A stretch of DNA of 64,000 nucleotides from Botryococcus braunii. Lineage: Eukaryota; Chlorophyta; Trebouxiophyceae. The first letter of the stretch is position 1; each line of letters starts with the position of its first letter. Below the pieces are notes generated by a model. It was not told the DNA's origin. It saw nothing but the letters and a program-made list of their open reading frames with translations, and searched no databases. The position numbers and the translations under genes are program-made. Shown here piece after piece: positions 45,201-55,474 of the stretch. The DNA lies in the NCBI GenBank assembly GCA_002005505.1, contig MVGU01001448.1, forward strand, positions 51,471 to 115,470, in the 5' to 3' direction.

Positions 45201-45695
45201 TGACCTTTGGGTCCCCTCCAGGGGCCATGGGGGAAGGGGACCAACTCTAGAATTAAGATCACCCCCTAGGAAAGCGTACCCTTCTACCTTTGCCTTACCG
45301 AGTGTTTTCTGGATTTCTTTCATTCTATTAGACAAACTCAAAGATGATAGAAGGGGTGATCCAGAAGGGGGAATGTAAGTTGTTCCGATGATTAGAGGTA
45401 GTCCACCACCCTTGAACTGAATCTTAGCCCACAACGATCCTTGTTTGGTGCAATAGGGGAGAATATGGTATTCATTGCTATATCGAATACCAAGCAATAA
45501 GCCTTCCCCTGCCCTCCCTGAGTGTGATGCAGGGTGAAAGAATAGCTTGAAGGGGGCCCAGAGGTCTCTTTCGATAATTTGTCTTCTAGTCTCACTGAGC
45601 ATGATAATGTCAAAGGTGTGAAGGTACTCTAAGAGGCCTCGAGATAACAGTTTTTCAGTGCTAAGGCCATTTATGTTCCAAACTATACATCTCAA
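42247..45695 (-). pseudogene. LINE ORF2: APE-type endonuclease, reverse transcriptase, zinc-binding C terminus
   Basis: Starts MRCIVWNINGLSTE, 21 bp after ORF1. The endonuclease motifs WNINGL, SETR and GGDLNSRVG are in the first frame. A one-base shift in the C-rich stretch near 45226-45240 moves the frame to the one carrying TRLDHIIVS and SDHFPL, the catalytic Asp and His segments of APE-like endonucleases. Reverse transcriptase follows with FLDLSKAYDRV, GVPQGCPISPTLF and the FADD active site (GFADDFVLVA). The C-terminal CTRCSSELVGDEHHLLFTC is the zinc-binding domain of many LINEs. The pieces together exceed 1140 residues, normal for ORF2. The protein would nick target DNA and prime reverse transcription there. 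Confidence 0.9.
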
Positions 45696-45716
45696 CCTCA
45701 GGTGGCTAGATATTTC

Positions 45717-46991
45717 CTATTGAGGGGTTGAGGGGTTGGGACCCAGGTCACCTCCCTCTAGGGTGGAAGGAGTCATAAGCTCTTCAAGCTCTGGCTCGCG
45801 TTGAATGGCGATACGCTTGCCATCGGTGGCCCCCGGGACATGGCGGGGAGTCGTCCTCTGCTGGGGTGGCATCCAATCCATGCCTTCAGCTGTGGCTGCA
45901 TCCTCTCGTTGTACTTCGCTTACGGTGTAGGGCATTGTGGCTTGGACGCCAGGGGCTCGGTCAGCGTGGGCGGCAGCCGGCCGGCCCCCAGGCACTTGTC
46001 GGGGACGTGCGCCCAGGGCAGCGTGGGCAGCTGCCGTACGAGCCCCGGGCGCGTTTTGGCGGGTGCTATGTGTCGCCGTAGGTGTGACGTTCCCTCTGCT
46101 CATTGCAGAGGCCCTCCGAGACTCAAGCACTGTGCGCGGTCTGCCATTGACAATTGTCTTCCACGCGTTGGGCTTGGGATCCAGGTGTGCTGGCTGGATT
46201 TCGTTGGAATAGTCCCTCATGGGTGGGGCCGGCCCATGAGGTTGACTGCTGGTCGGAGGAGTTGGTGCTACCCGGGGCTCTTGGGAAGCCCGGGCAGGAG
46301 GTGGGCCAGGAGGAGCTCCTCCTGGGACCCACTGATTGACTCTCCCATCTGCTCCGCGGAAGCAGAGGGTTCCTCCACGCCACAGCACTGGATAGCCTTG
46401 GGCTTTAAAGGCCTGGAAGTTGGGCAGAAGGCGCCGGCGCGCTTCTTGTTGGCTCGGGGTGAGGTCCTCTGCAAGAGAGAGGGAACGCCTTCTAAGGCGC
46501 TTGCTATGCTTGAAAGCGGCATTTCGTGCCCTTGTCGAGTTGAACTTCACCAAGACTGGCCGCGGCCTTGCAGCATTGGCCTTGAGTTGGCCGAGGCGGT
46601 AGGTGTCCACAATGTTGGGGATCAGCGATGGGAGATCCCTGTCCCCCCCAAATAACTGCCGGACATCCCCATCCCCCAAGTGCTCCTCGATCCCATAGAC
46701 AATGATATTTGTCGCCTTTGAGATGATTTTTTGATGTTCCACGGTTTGTTCCAGTTGTAAAATACGGTCTTGTTGGTGTTCAACTCTGTCAGAGAGCGAA
46801 GAGACTCGGCCCTCTAGAATCGCGACTTTCTCAGCAAGTTTATTTTCATTTACTTCAATATCAATCGTACCATCCGAGCCAGCAGGGGAGAACGGGGCAT
46901 TGCGCTTCCCTCCCCTTGTTGCATTGGCATCTGATGGCTGCGGCAAAGCCTTTTGTGGAGTACGGAACAAATTTATTGCTGACGATATCAT
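45717..46991 (-). CDS. LINE ORF1 RNA-binding protein
   Basis: 424 codons, intact. Residues ~50-95 form a heptad-like coiled coil (KLAEKVAILEGRVSSLSDRV). An RRM-like segment follows (TNIIVYGIEEHLGDGD, RPRPVLVKFNSTRARNAAF), then the LTPSQQEARRRLLPNFQA segment seen at the end of L1-type ORF1 RNA-binding cores. The last 200 residues are Pro/Ala/Arg-rich and poorly ordered. It would coat element RNA as a trimer or multimer, by analogy with L1 ORF1p. It starts shortly after the 5' boundary, leaving only about 50 bp of leader. Confidence 0.85.
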   Translation of the reverse strand: MISSAINLFRTPQKALPQPSDANATRGGKRNAPFSPAGSDGTIDIEVNENKLAEKVAILEGRVSSLSDRVEHQQDRILQLEQTVEHQKIISKATNIIVYGIEEHLGDGDVRQLFGGDRDLPSLIPNIVDTYRLGQLKANAARPRPVLVKFNSTRARNAAFKHSKRLRRRSLSLAEDLTPSQQEARRRLLPNFQAFKAQGYPVLWRGGTLCFRGADGRVNQWVPGGAPPGPPPARASQEPRVAPTPPTSSQPHGPAPPMRDYSNEIQPAHLDPKPNAWKTIVNGRPRTVLESRRASAMSRGNVTPTATHSTRQNAPGARTAAAHAALGARPRQVPGGRPAAAHADRAPGVQATMPYTVSEVQREDAATAEGMDWMPPQQRTTPRHVPGATDGKRIAIQREPELEELMTPSTLEGGDLGPNPSTPQ

Positions 46992-47077
46992 TTGTAGATA
47001 AGTGAATCATATCATGTGGGGGGGAGAACATGTGGGGGGGAGAACAAGAGATTTCGATCCGCTCCGCACTACACGGG

Positions 47078-47400
47078 AGTGGCCACGTGATCAGGCACAG
47101 TGCGAAGGGGGGGATTCGGTGATCGGTGGCGATAATCGCGGGATGTAAGCGCGGTACCTCTCCTTCCCGGGCGGCCAATCGGGCCGCTGCCTTCTTACCT
47201 AGAGTGGAATTCGAGCGAGGACACTCGGTTCTTAGGTGGGGGAGATGTAGTGCGGAGCGGATCGGGATCTCTTGTCCCCGATCCGGCTCGGATACATAAG
47301 CGGGCGATTAATCGTACAATTAACTTGGTACTTTTAGCCGATCGGTTAGAACCGCGACTTCGGGTCGAGTCGGTCGAGGGTTCGATCCCCCGGCACAACA
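47078..47400 (+). repeat. tRNA-promoter-bearing repeat, copy S3
   Basis: Full-length counterpart of S1: starts AGTGGCCACGTG and ends CACAACA. A box TAGCCGATCGG (47335-47345) and B box GGTTCGATCC (47379-47388) are intact and 33 bp apart, a normal pol III spacing. The acceptor-stem halves do not pair, so this is not a functional tRNA gene. S3 lies head-on against the tail of S2 and ends directly at a copia fragment. Confidence 0.72.
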
Positions 47401-47403
47401 GAC

Positions 47404-48397
47404 AACATGATAAATTATGTCAAGTTTGATGTGCCACAACGACTGATTGTGGCAAATGGCAAGTCAGAAGAAATCATAGGAGAAGGCTCCATGCAAGTGT
47501 TCCTCGAGTCTGGCAGTTCCTTGTTCCTGCACAATGTCATGCATGTTCCCTCTAGTAAGAAGTATCTTCTATCAGTGGGCAAAGCTTATTTAGATGGTAT
47601 CAATGTCAATATCATGGGTATCGAGTGTTACCTTACAGATTCTAATGGGTACCATTTGGGAAATGCTGAGCATGCTTTCCCTTATCAGTGGCTGGTGGAC
47701 TTAGCTCTACCGGACAAGCATGTTTCTTTCCATCCAGAAACTAAGTTTGTGGAGGCATGCAATGTTCAGGTGATTCACAGGGATGCAGACCTGTGGCATC
47801 AGAGGCTGGGGCACTTGTCTCCAGCCTATATGGTAAGAATGATGAAGGGAAAAATGGTTAAGGGAATGAAACTCCCCTCTTCTGATTTCTCAAGTTCTAT
47901 TGGTACAAAACGTGTCTGCAGTGCCTGCTTGCATGGGAAACAAACTGTGCAACCTTTTAAATCAACATGCACTGCTTGCACTAGTAAACTAGAGGTTGTG
48001 CATATGGACCTTATGGGTCCAGTTTCACCATAAACTTATGATGATGAGAAATATGCACTTAATGTCTTAGATGAATTTTCTGAGATGTCAGCAACCATTC
48101 TACTCAAGTCAAAGGCAGATGCATCAAGAGAGGCAGTTAATTTATTGACTGAGTGGCAGACCCAGCACGAGTGCAAGGTTAAGTTGGACTGACTGGACTG
48201 ACAATGGTACTGAGTTTTCTTGTTTAGAAAAGTTCTGCAAGAAAAATGGTGCAGTCCACCAAAAGACTGCACCATATGCCCATCAACAAAATGGGAAAAT
48301 TGAGAGGCTGAACAGGACTCTGCAGGAGAAAGCAAGAGCCATGCTGACTGCCTCGAGCCTACCTCCAGAATATTGGGGTGACTCTATCATGACATGC
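47404..48397 (+). pseudogene. Copia family 3 fragment (pre-integrase and integrase)
   Basis: Reads through a pre-integrase zinc region (LWHQRLGHLSPAYM...CSACLHGKQT) and HMDLMGPVSP to a TAA at 48031-48033. The same frame continues (ALNVLDEFSEMSATILLKSK) until a duplication/insertion near 48190, and integrase motifs TDNGTEF and QQNGKIERLNRTL follow. It is clearly distinct from families 1 and 2. Gag, most of protease and reverse transcriptase are missing, and it breaks off at about 48397. Confidence 0.85.
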
Positions 48398-48681
48398 TCA
48401 GCGGAAGAGGTTTTGAGAGCGAGCAAGCAGACCAAGTTGAGATCTCGGATGAATAGTCCTTACATTTACCAACGGCACTCGCTTACAACACAGGCGGAAC
48501 GCCAAATATAGCCGTACGCGGTAAAGGCAAATATGTATGCATACATGTGAATGTATGCAATCATATGAATGTACGAATCTGGTACACGGGGTACTCCCTT
48601 GACCATACAACGAGGCACAAGGACCCACTGTTCTTACATTCCCTCCCCCTTGGAACGAGGATGAACGGGCAAGGGCCCTCC
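48398..48681. other. Unassigned sequence
   Basis: No coding or repeat homology is recognised. AATGTATGCA/CATATGAATGTA motifs recur at 48530-48575. It ends at the left edge of copia C3. Confidence 0.5.
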
Positions 48682-49375
48682 TGTTGAGTTCTGAACATTA
48701 TTATTGAATGCCTTGTGCTTTAAGTGATCTTCATGTGTGCACTATTAGGATATGGGTCCATTGAGAACATAAGGTACCTTGAGACACGGCAGATTCTGGA
48801 CGTTTTCGAACATAAGGTACAATCCTATCTAGATCACACGTTTGTCGGATGAACTCTTAAGGCTGCCCCACCGGAGTGAATACCAACTGGTTGTGAAAGA
48901 TGCTGGGCATTACCAGATGCTAGTCTTGTCCAACAGTTGTGTGTGACACTCAGCGGACAGTCGTACGGACTGTAGCTGGAGTAACTTCGTCTATTGACGA
49001 CCTGTCTGCTTTGTAGAGGTACGGTGCGGCAGTGTGTGTTGTATCATTGTTGCTATTGTGAGAGTGAACAAGCTTAGTGTACCCTGTAGTCACTCAAACA
49101 GACAAGGGACAGTGACTTCAGGGAGTATAGGCATGTACTTGAACGTAGCCGTCTAGAGCCTTATCTAGTGATTGCTTGATTGGTGCTTGTGTACAAGATA
49201 ATGATGTAACGGAACTGGTTGTGAAAGATGCTGGGCATTACCAGATGCTAGTCTTGTCCAACAGTTGTGTGTGACACTCAGCAGACAGTCGTACGGACTG
49301 TAGCTGGAGTAACTTCGTCTATTGACGACCTGTCTGCTTTGTACAGGGAAAGCCGATTGCCCATAACCTTTTACA
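48682..49375 (+). repeat. 5' LTR of copia C3
   Basis: 694 bp, TGTTGAG...TTTTACA, with the internal duplication. Confidence 0.92.
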
Positions 49376-49765
49376 GGTTATGGGCCCACGCCCTTCCAGC
49401 TGAGCCAAGTAAAAGCAGGAGTGAAGATCGTCTACGGATGGGTCAGACGTAAGCGTCAACAAAGGAGCTCGAGCATGGCGCAGCGGCGCAAGGGAACTCG
49501 AGTGTACCAGGACCATTATCTTACTCACAGTTTACCTTTCTGGGAAATTCATAATTGAAGTTTTAGCTGTGCTTTATCATTCATCGACGTTGTCTTGAAG
49601 CACTGAGTGAGTCGGGCCGGACTCCGGCACACACTTCTGAGGGGAACATATCTGCTACTACTGTGCAAGACTGGCTGGTAAATTTCCATGACATGGAGGG
49701 AACTGTAGGGTATTGCTGCATTCCAGAAGTTTATGAGTAAGTTTGGCTGGTGAAGTGACAATAGT

Positions 49766-52650
49766 ATGACAAAAAGGGGCAAAGAAAAGGAAAGTAGCAG
49801 TGAAACAGCAATGTCTCAACCTGGAGAAGTCAGTGGGGCCACTCCAGGGCAGTCTATGACCGGGACACAATCAGCCACTGCAGAACCAAAGGTGGAGATT
49901 GACAAGGCAGCCTACATCCCCAATACCTCTAATCCAAAGATGACCGTCATGCTTGATGATGGAGGGCGCAATTTTGAATTTTGGTATGAAGCTTTGGAGG
50001 CGTGCGCAAACACCAAGGGGGTCAGAGCAGCTTTGGAGAGGCCAATGCCAGGGTCGGTGGAGAACTCAGCCATCAAGCAGTGGCTGATCCAGTGAGTTCC
50101 AGTCATCTGGCATTCTCAGATCTCATGCCACAAAGCAGCGTTCGACTTCATCACGTGGGTGAAGAACAGTCACACTGGAGGGAGCAACCAAGATATCAAC
50201 CTTGAGTGGTACAAGGAAATGGAGCAGGGCATTAAGAGAGGGGAGACACTCAAGGTCTACCTCTACAGAATGATGGATCTGGCTACAAGTCTCAGAAACA
50301 ACGCGTTCATCCTCTTGGACCACAAAGTTGGGGAGCTGATGGTGAAGGGCCTCCCTCCTGTGCTGAGGCTCGAGTCCCTGGAGGTTATGGCAACCGACAA
50401 GCCGCCATTGGAGCTGATTCAAAGAATCCTGCGTGCCGCAGCCAGCCGTGGGTACAAGGACCCACCTGCAGAGGGAACACCTCAGGCCATGGCAGCTGCA
50501 GCAGTGGCTGGTCCCTCTGGGGGGGTAGCTAGAGCGTCATCAAGCGCTGGAGCTGCACCAGGAGTGGGAGCAGTACCGGGAGTTGGAGCAGCACTACCAG
50601 CAAACGAACAGCCTCCCGCTGGCCCCTCTGCAACTACTTTTGGTGGCAGGGGGCGTGGACCTGGCAGGGCAAGAAGGCCCAGAGAGGAGCTTACATGCCA
50701 CTTCTGCAAGGCAAAGGGCCACTTCATGACTGACTGCGGACCGCTCAGGCAGCTGCAGGCTCTGCATCAAAACATGCAAGCGGCAAGCGTTGGGCCTGCA
50801 GCTTACTGGGGCCAGGGATGCCCACAGTCGTCTCCTCAAGCCTGGTGGGACCATGGATCTGGCCGGGGTGGCCCGCCTTCATCCGCTTCCAGCCCTGGAC
50901 CACCTTCAGCATATAACTATCCAACAAGTCAACACACGTTTCCGGGGTGGCATTTACCACCTCCACCCCCTCCTTCTGGTGAGGCGATGTTTATCTCTCT
51001 CAATGTGCTTGCCCCAACTTCGCATGGAGCTAGCAGCACATCTTGGTTAATAGATAGTGGTGCCTCTGTGCATATAGTCAATGATGTCTCATTGCTCCAT
51101 AATCCAGTTATGCCTGGACAGCCTCTTCCTCTGCACTTGGCAACCTCAGACGCCAAGGGAGGAATCATTGCATCTGGGTCTGTATGCCTTGTGAATGCAA
51201 GGCACGAAGTATTCTGGCTGCACAATGTGCAGTGTGTTCCTTCTGCGCATACCAACCTCATTTCAGTCACTGGTGCAATTCAGGATGGAGCATCTTTCCT
51301 GACTGACACTGCAGGTGGTTACACAGCCATGAAGGGACCTGAAGGGTGGTGTGGAGATATCACCCGCGCACGAGGTCTGATTTTTTTGGAGTTTGTTAGT
51401 CCTGTCAGAGGGCAGCAAGTTGGCTGCAGACATATTGATCACATGGCTGAGGCGTCTCATCTTAGGAAAGGACACGTGTGTAGCGAGAGATCTGTGTGGC
51501 ATGCTAGGTTAGGTCATCCTGGTGCCAGCAGCATGCAGAGGTTCTCCAAGGAAGATCTGGTTACAGGAATCAATTTCTCCCTTGCTCCCCGCTCTGAGTG
51601 ATATGCAGGGGCAGGTTGAGACAGTCGAGGCTATGTTCGGTGCAGATGTAAGAGATGAGAGTAGTGGGTTGGACATGCCAGCAATAGGGGAAGCTGGTGC
51701 CCAATCCCAGTCACTGGCTAGTCATGCTTATGGTGTGCAGGCTGACATTGTAGGCGTAGCTCAGGCAAGTCTGGGTAGTGTGCCCAAGTGTGAGTCCAGG
51801 AGAGAGAGAGAGCTGCTGCTCCCCTCTGCATTGCGGAAGGTGCGAGAATGTAAGGGTGCTGCACATGAGTCCAGTAGTCAAGGAGAGAGAGAGAGACTTG
51901 AGAAGGAATCAGATAATCCCGGCAGTACTGCCCAGTCCCAGCATAAGGTACATAATGTACCTTATTCTGGCAACCAGGGAGAGAGAGAGAGAGAAGGGAA
52001 CAGCACCAGTAAGGCAGACAGCCCTGCTGCACCACAGCATAAGGTACAGAGTGTACCTTCTGTCAGGTTGGGAAAAGTTCACGTGCCCTCAAACTTGAGG
52101 GAAGCCCAGCGCTCACCTCAGTGGGAGTTTTGGCAGCAGGCAATGCAAGAGGAGATGGAGTCTTTAGACACCCATGAGGTTATGCAGTATGTGGAAAGAC
52201 CCCATGGGCAGAAAGTTATCCCTGTTCATTGGATTTTTTCTACAAAAAACGATGCACATGGGAATGTCACTCGGTTTAAAGCAAGATTGGTTGCCCAGGG
52301 TTGCAGACAGATTCCTGGTATAGATGTTGGTGAGGTTTTTGCACCTACCAGCAGCTATGGTGCTAGGAGAGCTGTGCTGGCAGTGGCTGCCACACAAAAT
52401 CTTGAGATCCACCAAGTGGATATCAAGACAGCTTTTCTCAATGGGGAGTTGGAGGAAGAGGTCTATGTGACCCAACCACCAGGATTTGAGAATGGCAACA
52501 CGAGAGTTGTGTGCAAGCTCAGGAAGGCACTCTACGGTCTTAAACAAGCCCCACGGGCTTGGCACAAGACCTTGAGCGACAAGTTGAGCGTGATGGGATA
52601 TAGTGTGTGCAAGAGCGACGCTGGGGTATACATCAGGAGGGCCCCTGTTG
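49766..52650 (+). pseudogene. Copia C3 Gag-Pol remnant
   Basis: Begins MTKRGKEKESSS. TGA at 50093-50095 replaces a Ser codon. The frame continues through zinc knuckle and protease to about 51600. There the sequence jumps from the pre-integrase region (LAPRSE) to the linker (DMQGQVETVEAM), deleting the whole integrase core; the frame also changes. The two deletion ends share only TG. The linker and early reverse transcriptase (KTAFLNGELEEEVYV) follow, ending before YVDD. Confidence 0.9.
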
Positions 52651-52710
52651 TGTATTAGTTGGAGGATGCCGTAACTGTAAGCGGTACGTATGCCGTCAGA
52701 GAATCATTTC

Positions 52711-53035
52711 CTGTGAACTCCACCAAGTACTCTCAATGTCTATATAGACCAGTGCTCGCACTGCCGTCTATATCTGCCGACTGCTCTCCGATCAGGACAC
52801 CCTTGGCCCTTCAGCAGTCCTAGGAGTTTAATGGCTACTCCCAACCAATCGCTATAACCAGTGTGCAACTCGTCACACACAAATAGCCTTACTGTTCGCA
52901 CAACAGTAACATACAAGCAATGCAGCTCCTGTATTGAAATGAATGTGACAGCAGTATATCAAGCAGTCCTTCAATACAGAGCAAACACTATTCAGCTTGG
53001 AGCTCGAAGCCCAGATGCATTCCACACCCCATCGA
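52711..53035 (-). pseudogene. Intron-less copy of four host-like exons
   Basis: 325 bp equal to the exact concatenation of the four exon segments at 53065-53131, 53236-53307, 53394-53472 and 53596-53702, in the same order and with no visible base changes. Beyond the last exon (on the minus strand) it continues for 60 bp into sequence absent from the unspliced copy (52651-52710), as if joined to a further exon. This is the form expected of a processed cDNA copy. The encoded product is not recognisable: every frame has stops. Confidence 0.75.
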
Positions 53036-53064
53036 CTCGTTACAAATGGTTTACGTATATTTAC

Positions 53065-53702
53065 CTGTGAACTCCACCAAGTACTCTCAATGTCTATATA
53101 GACCAGTGCTCGCACTGCCGTCTATATCTGCCTGCACCCGAGCGTTACGATTTACTTGTGGGTTCATCAGTGTCCATAAAATATATCTAAACCATATGAA
53201 ACACACACGCAACCTATCCACATATGTGTACGTACCGACTGCTCTCCGATCAGGACACCCTTGGCCCTTCAGCAGTCCTAGGAGTTTAATGGCTACTCCC
53301 AACCAATCTGCACAATATGTGGATCATCAGAGATCAAAACAAAACAGTTATTTAACCAGCAGGTGCAAGCTTGTTATATGTATCTGTACTCACCGCTATA
53401 ACCAGTGTGCAACTCGTCACACACAAATAGCCTTACTGTTCGCACAACAGTAACATACAAGCAATGCAGCTCCTGCAACACAAGACACATGTAATGTTTC
53501 ATAATCAGCAGAAACATCAGTATGCATGTGCTTAACGCCTACGATCGCAGCCACACGACTGCGACCGTTACCCTTGCCAGCGATCGCAAGCTTACCTGTA
53601 TTGAAATGAATGTGACAGCAGTATATCAAGCAGTCCTTCAATACAGAGCAAACACTATTCAGCTTGGAGCTCGAAGCCCAGATGCATTCCACACCCCATC
53701 GA
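53065..53702 (-). other. Four exons with GT-AG introns (unspliced copy), product unknown
   Basis: Minus-strand exons 53702-53596, 53472-53394, 53307-53236 and 53131-53065 are separated by introns of 123, 86 and 104 bp. Donors are GTAAGC, GTGAGT and GTACGT; acceptors TTGCAG, GTGCAG and GTGCAG. A fourth donor GTAAAT follows the last exon, and an acceptor GGCAG precedes the first. No frame stays open across the spliced exons, so the transcript is noncoding here, or these are untranslated exons or the end of a coding region. Confidence 0.7.
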
Positions 53703-54294
53703 CTGCCAAGCTTGCTCGCGATCTGGCGTTTCTATGCCTTCTGATCGTAACCGGCGGTAACGGTACAGTTCCTTTCGAGAGGCTGTACCGTACTGCATGG
53801 TCACATAAACAACCCTGACTTGGCCCTATGCCAACGTGTAGCTCTATAGCTGCACCAGGGATCTCATACTTATACACGCGTACACACTCAATGGAGTCTT
53901 TACCTTGTGACCTTACCGTCACTAGTACAAGACCTGTACTGCATGGAGGTCACTTATATGATCAACCTAACTGAACATAATACATTACCCTTTGACACGC
54001 AATCAGGCGCATCTTCTTACTTGTACTCCACACGTGGAGAAATTCAAGTTATACAATGTTTCCTAAAACCACTTGATAAACTGATAGCGCCCCTGTATCT
54101 AGTACGTTTGCCATCACGTATCTATACGTACCTATCAGTTTATACAACAATCTTCCCCTTTTAGAAAACATGTATAATGTCGTTCATTAATGTTGAGTTC
54201 AATTGTTCCCATTAACGCACTACTCTTCCGAGCCAAACTTAGAATCTTTGAAGCCCTAAAGCCCTAAAGCCCTAGAACTTTCAACACTCTAGGC
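53703..54294. other. Unassigned sequence with a short CCCTAAAG repeat
   Basis: Sequence upstream (minus strand) of the exon set; a GTAAAG donor-like site lies at about 53902. Three units of AGCCCTAAA lie at 54252-54275. About 54190-54290 probably belongs to the LTR of the copia remnant ending at 54295, since on the minus strand TGTTGAAAG follows its stop by about 10 bp. Confidence 0.45.
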
Positions 54295-54390
54295 TTAACC
54301 CATTCTCAAGCCGTCACGGTGCTTGAGAAATGCTGGACTGGCCAACGGCTTTGTAAAAATGTCAGCCACATTTTCCTCTGTGTTGACGTA
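54295..54390 (-). pseudogene. 3' end of another copia polyprotein
   Basis: On the minus strand the last 31 codons read VNTEENVADIFTKPLASPAF and then ...GLRMG followed by TAA. NVADIFTKPL is the conserved C-terminal signature of copia RNase H regions. The sequence is not family 1 or 2, and may be family 3. It is cut off at its 5' side by C4. Confidence 0.75.
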
Positions 54391-55084
54391 TGTTGAGTTC
54401 TGAACATTATTATTGAATGCCTTGTGCTTTAAGTGATCTTCATGTGTGCACTATTAGGATATGGGTCCATTGAGAACATAAGGTACCTTGAGACACGGCA
54501 GATTCTGGACGTTTTCGAACATAAGGTACAATCCTATCTAGATCACACGTTTGTCGGATGAACTCTTAAGGCTGCCCCACCGGAGTGAATACCAACTGGT
54601 TGTGAAAGATGCTGGGCATCACCAGATGCTAGTCTTGTCCGACAGTTGTGTGTGGCACTCAGCAGACAGTCGTACGGACTGTAGCTGGAGTAACTTCGTC
54701 TATTGACGACCTGTCTGCTTTGTACAGGTACGGTGCGGCAGTGTGTGTTGTATCATTGTTGCTATTGTGAGAGTGAACAAGCTTAGTGTACCCTGTAGTC
54801 ACTCAAACAGATAAGGGACAGTGACTTCAGGGAGTATAGGCATGTACTTGAACGTAGCCGTCTAGAGCCTTATCTAGTGATTGCTTGATCGGTGCTTGTG
54901 TACAAGATAATGATGTAACGGAACTGGTTGTGAAAGATGCTGGGCATCACCAGATGCTAGTCTTGTCCGACAGTTGTGTGTGGCACTCAGCAGACAGTCG
55001 TACGGACTGTAGCTGGAGTAACTTCGTCTATTGACGACCTGTCTGCTTTGTACAGGGAAAGCCGATTGCCCATAACCTTTCATA
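54391..55084 (+). repeat. 5' LTR of copia C4
   Basis: 694 bp, TGTTGAG...TTTCATA. The terminal CA of the family is changed to TA. Confidence 0.92.
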
Positions 55085-55474
55085 GGTTATGGGCCCACGC
55101 CCTTCCAGCTGAGCCAAGTAAAAGCAGGAGTGAAGGTCGTCTACGGATGGGTCAGACGTAAGCGTCAACAAAGGAGCTCGAGCATGGCGCAGCGGCGCAA
55201 GGGAACTCGAGTGTACCAGGACCATTATCTTACTCACAGTTTACCTTTCTGGGAAATTCATAATTGAAGTTTTAGCTGTGCTTTATCATTCATAGACGTT
55301 GTCTAGAAGCACTGAGTGAGTCGGGCCGGACTCCGGCGCAAACTTCTGAGGGGAACATATCTGCTACTACTGTGCAAGACTGGCTGGTAAATTTCCATGA
55401 CATGGAGGGAATTGTAGGGTATTGCTGCATTCCAGAAGTTTATGAGTAAGTTTGGCTGGTGAAGTGACAATAGT

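Larger units (their letters stand above)
42161..47043 (-). mobile_element. LINE with ORF1 and ORF2, inserted in copy S2
   Basis: A two-ORF non-LTR element on the minus strand. The flanks share ACAAGA (42155-42160 and 47044-47049), a short target duplication that rejoins S2. The 3' end shows TTCC-type repeats rather than poly(A). The 5' end has a duplicated CATGTGGGGGGGAGAA just inside the boundary. Near-full length apart from one coding frameshift. Confidence 0.8.
48682..52650 (+). mobile_element. Ty1/copia family 2 copy C3, internally deleted and 3'-truncated
   Basis: The 5' LTR and PBS are normal. The interior has lost about 1.3 kb and the element stops inside reverse transcriptase at 52650, where the spliced host-like copy begins. 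There is no 3' LTR. Confidence 0.92.

Noticed and set aside
53036..53064. 29-bp GT...AG 'mini-intron' between the two exon sets
   Set aside because: Too short for a typical spliceosomal intron; more likely the fusion of the start of one intron with the end of another, or a junction artefact.
54252..54275. Telomere-like CCCTAAA repeats
   Set aside because: Only three units with an extra AG in each, lying inside retroelement sequence; not a telomere.
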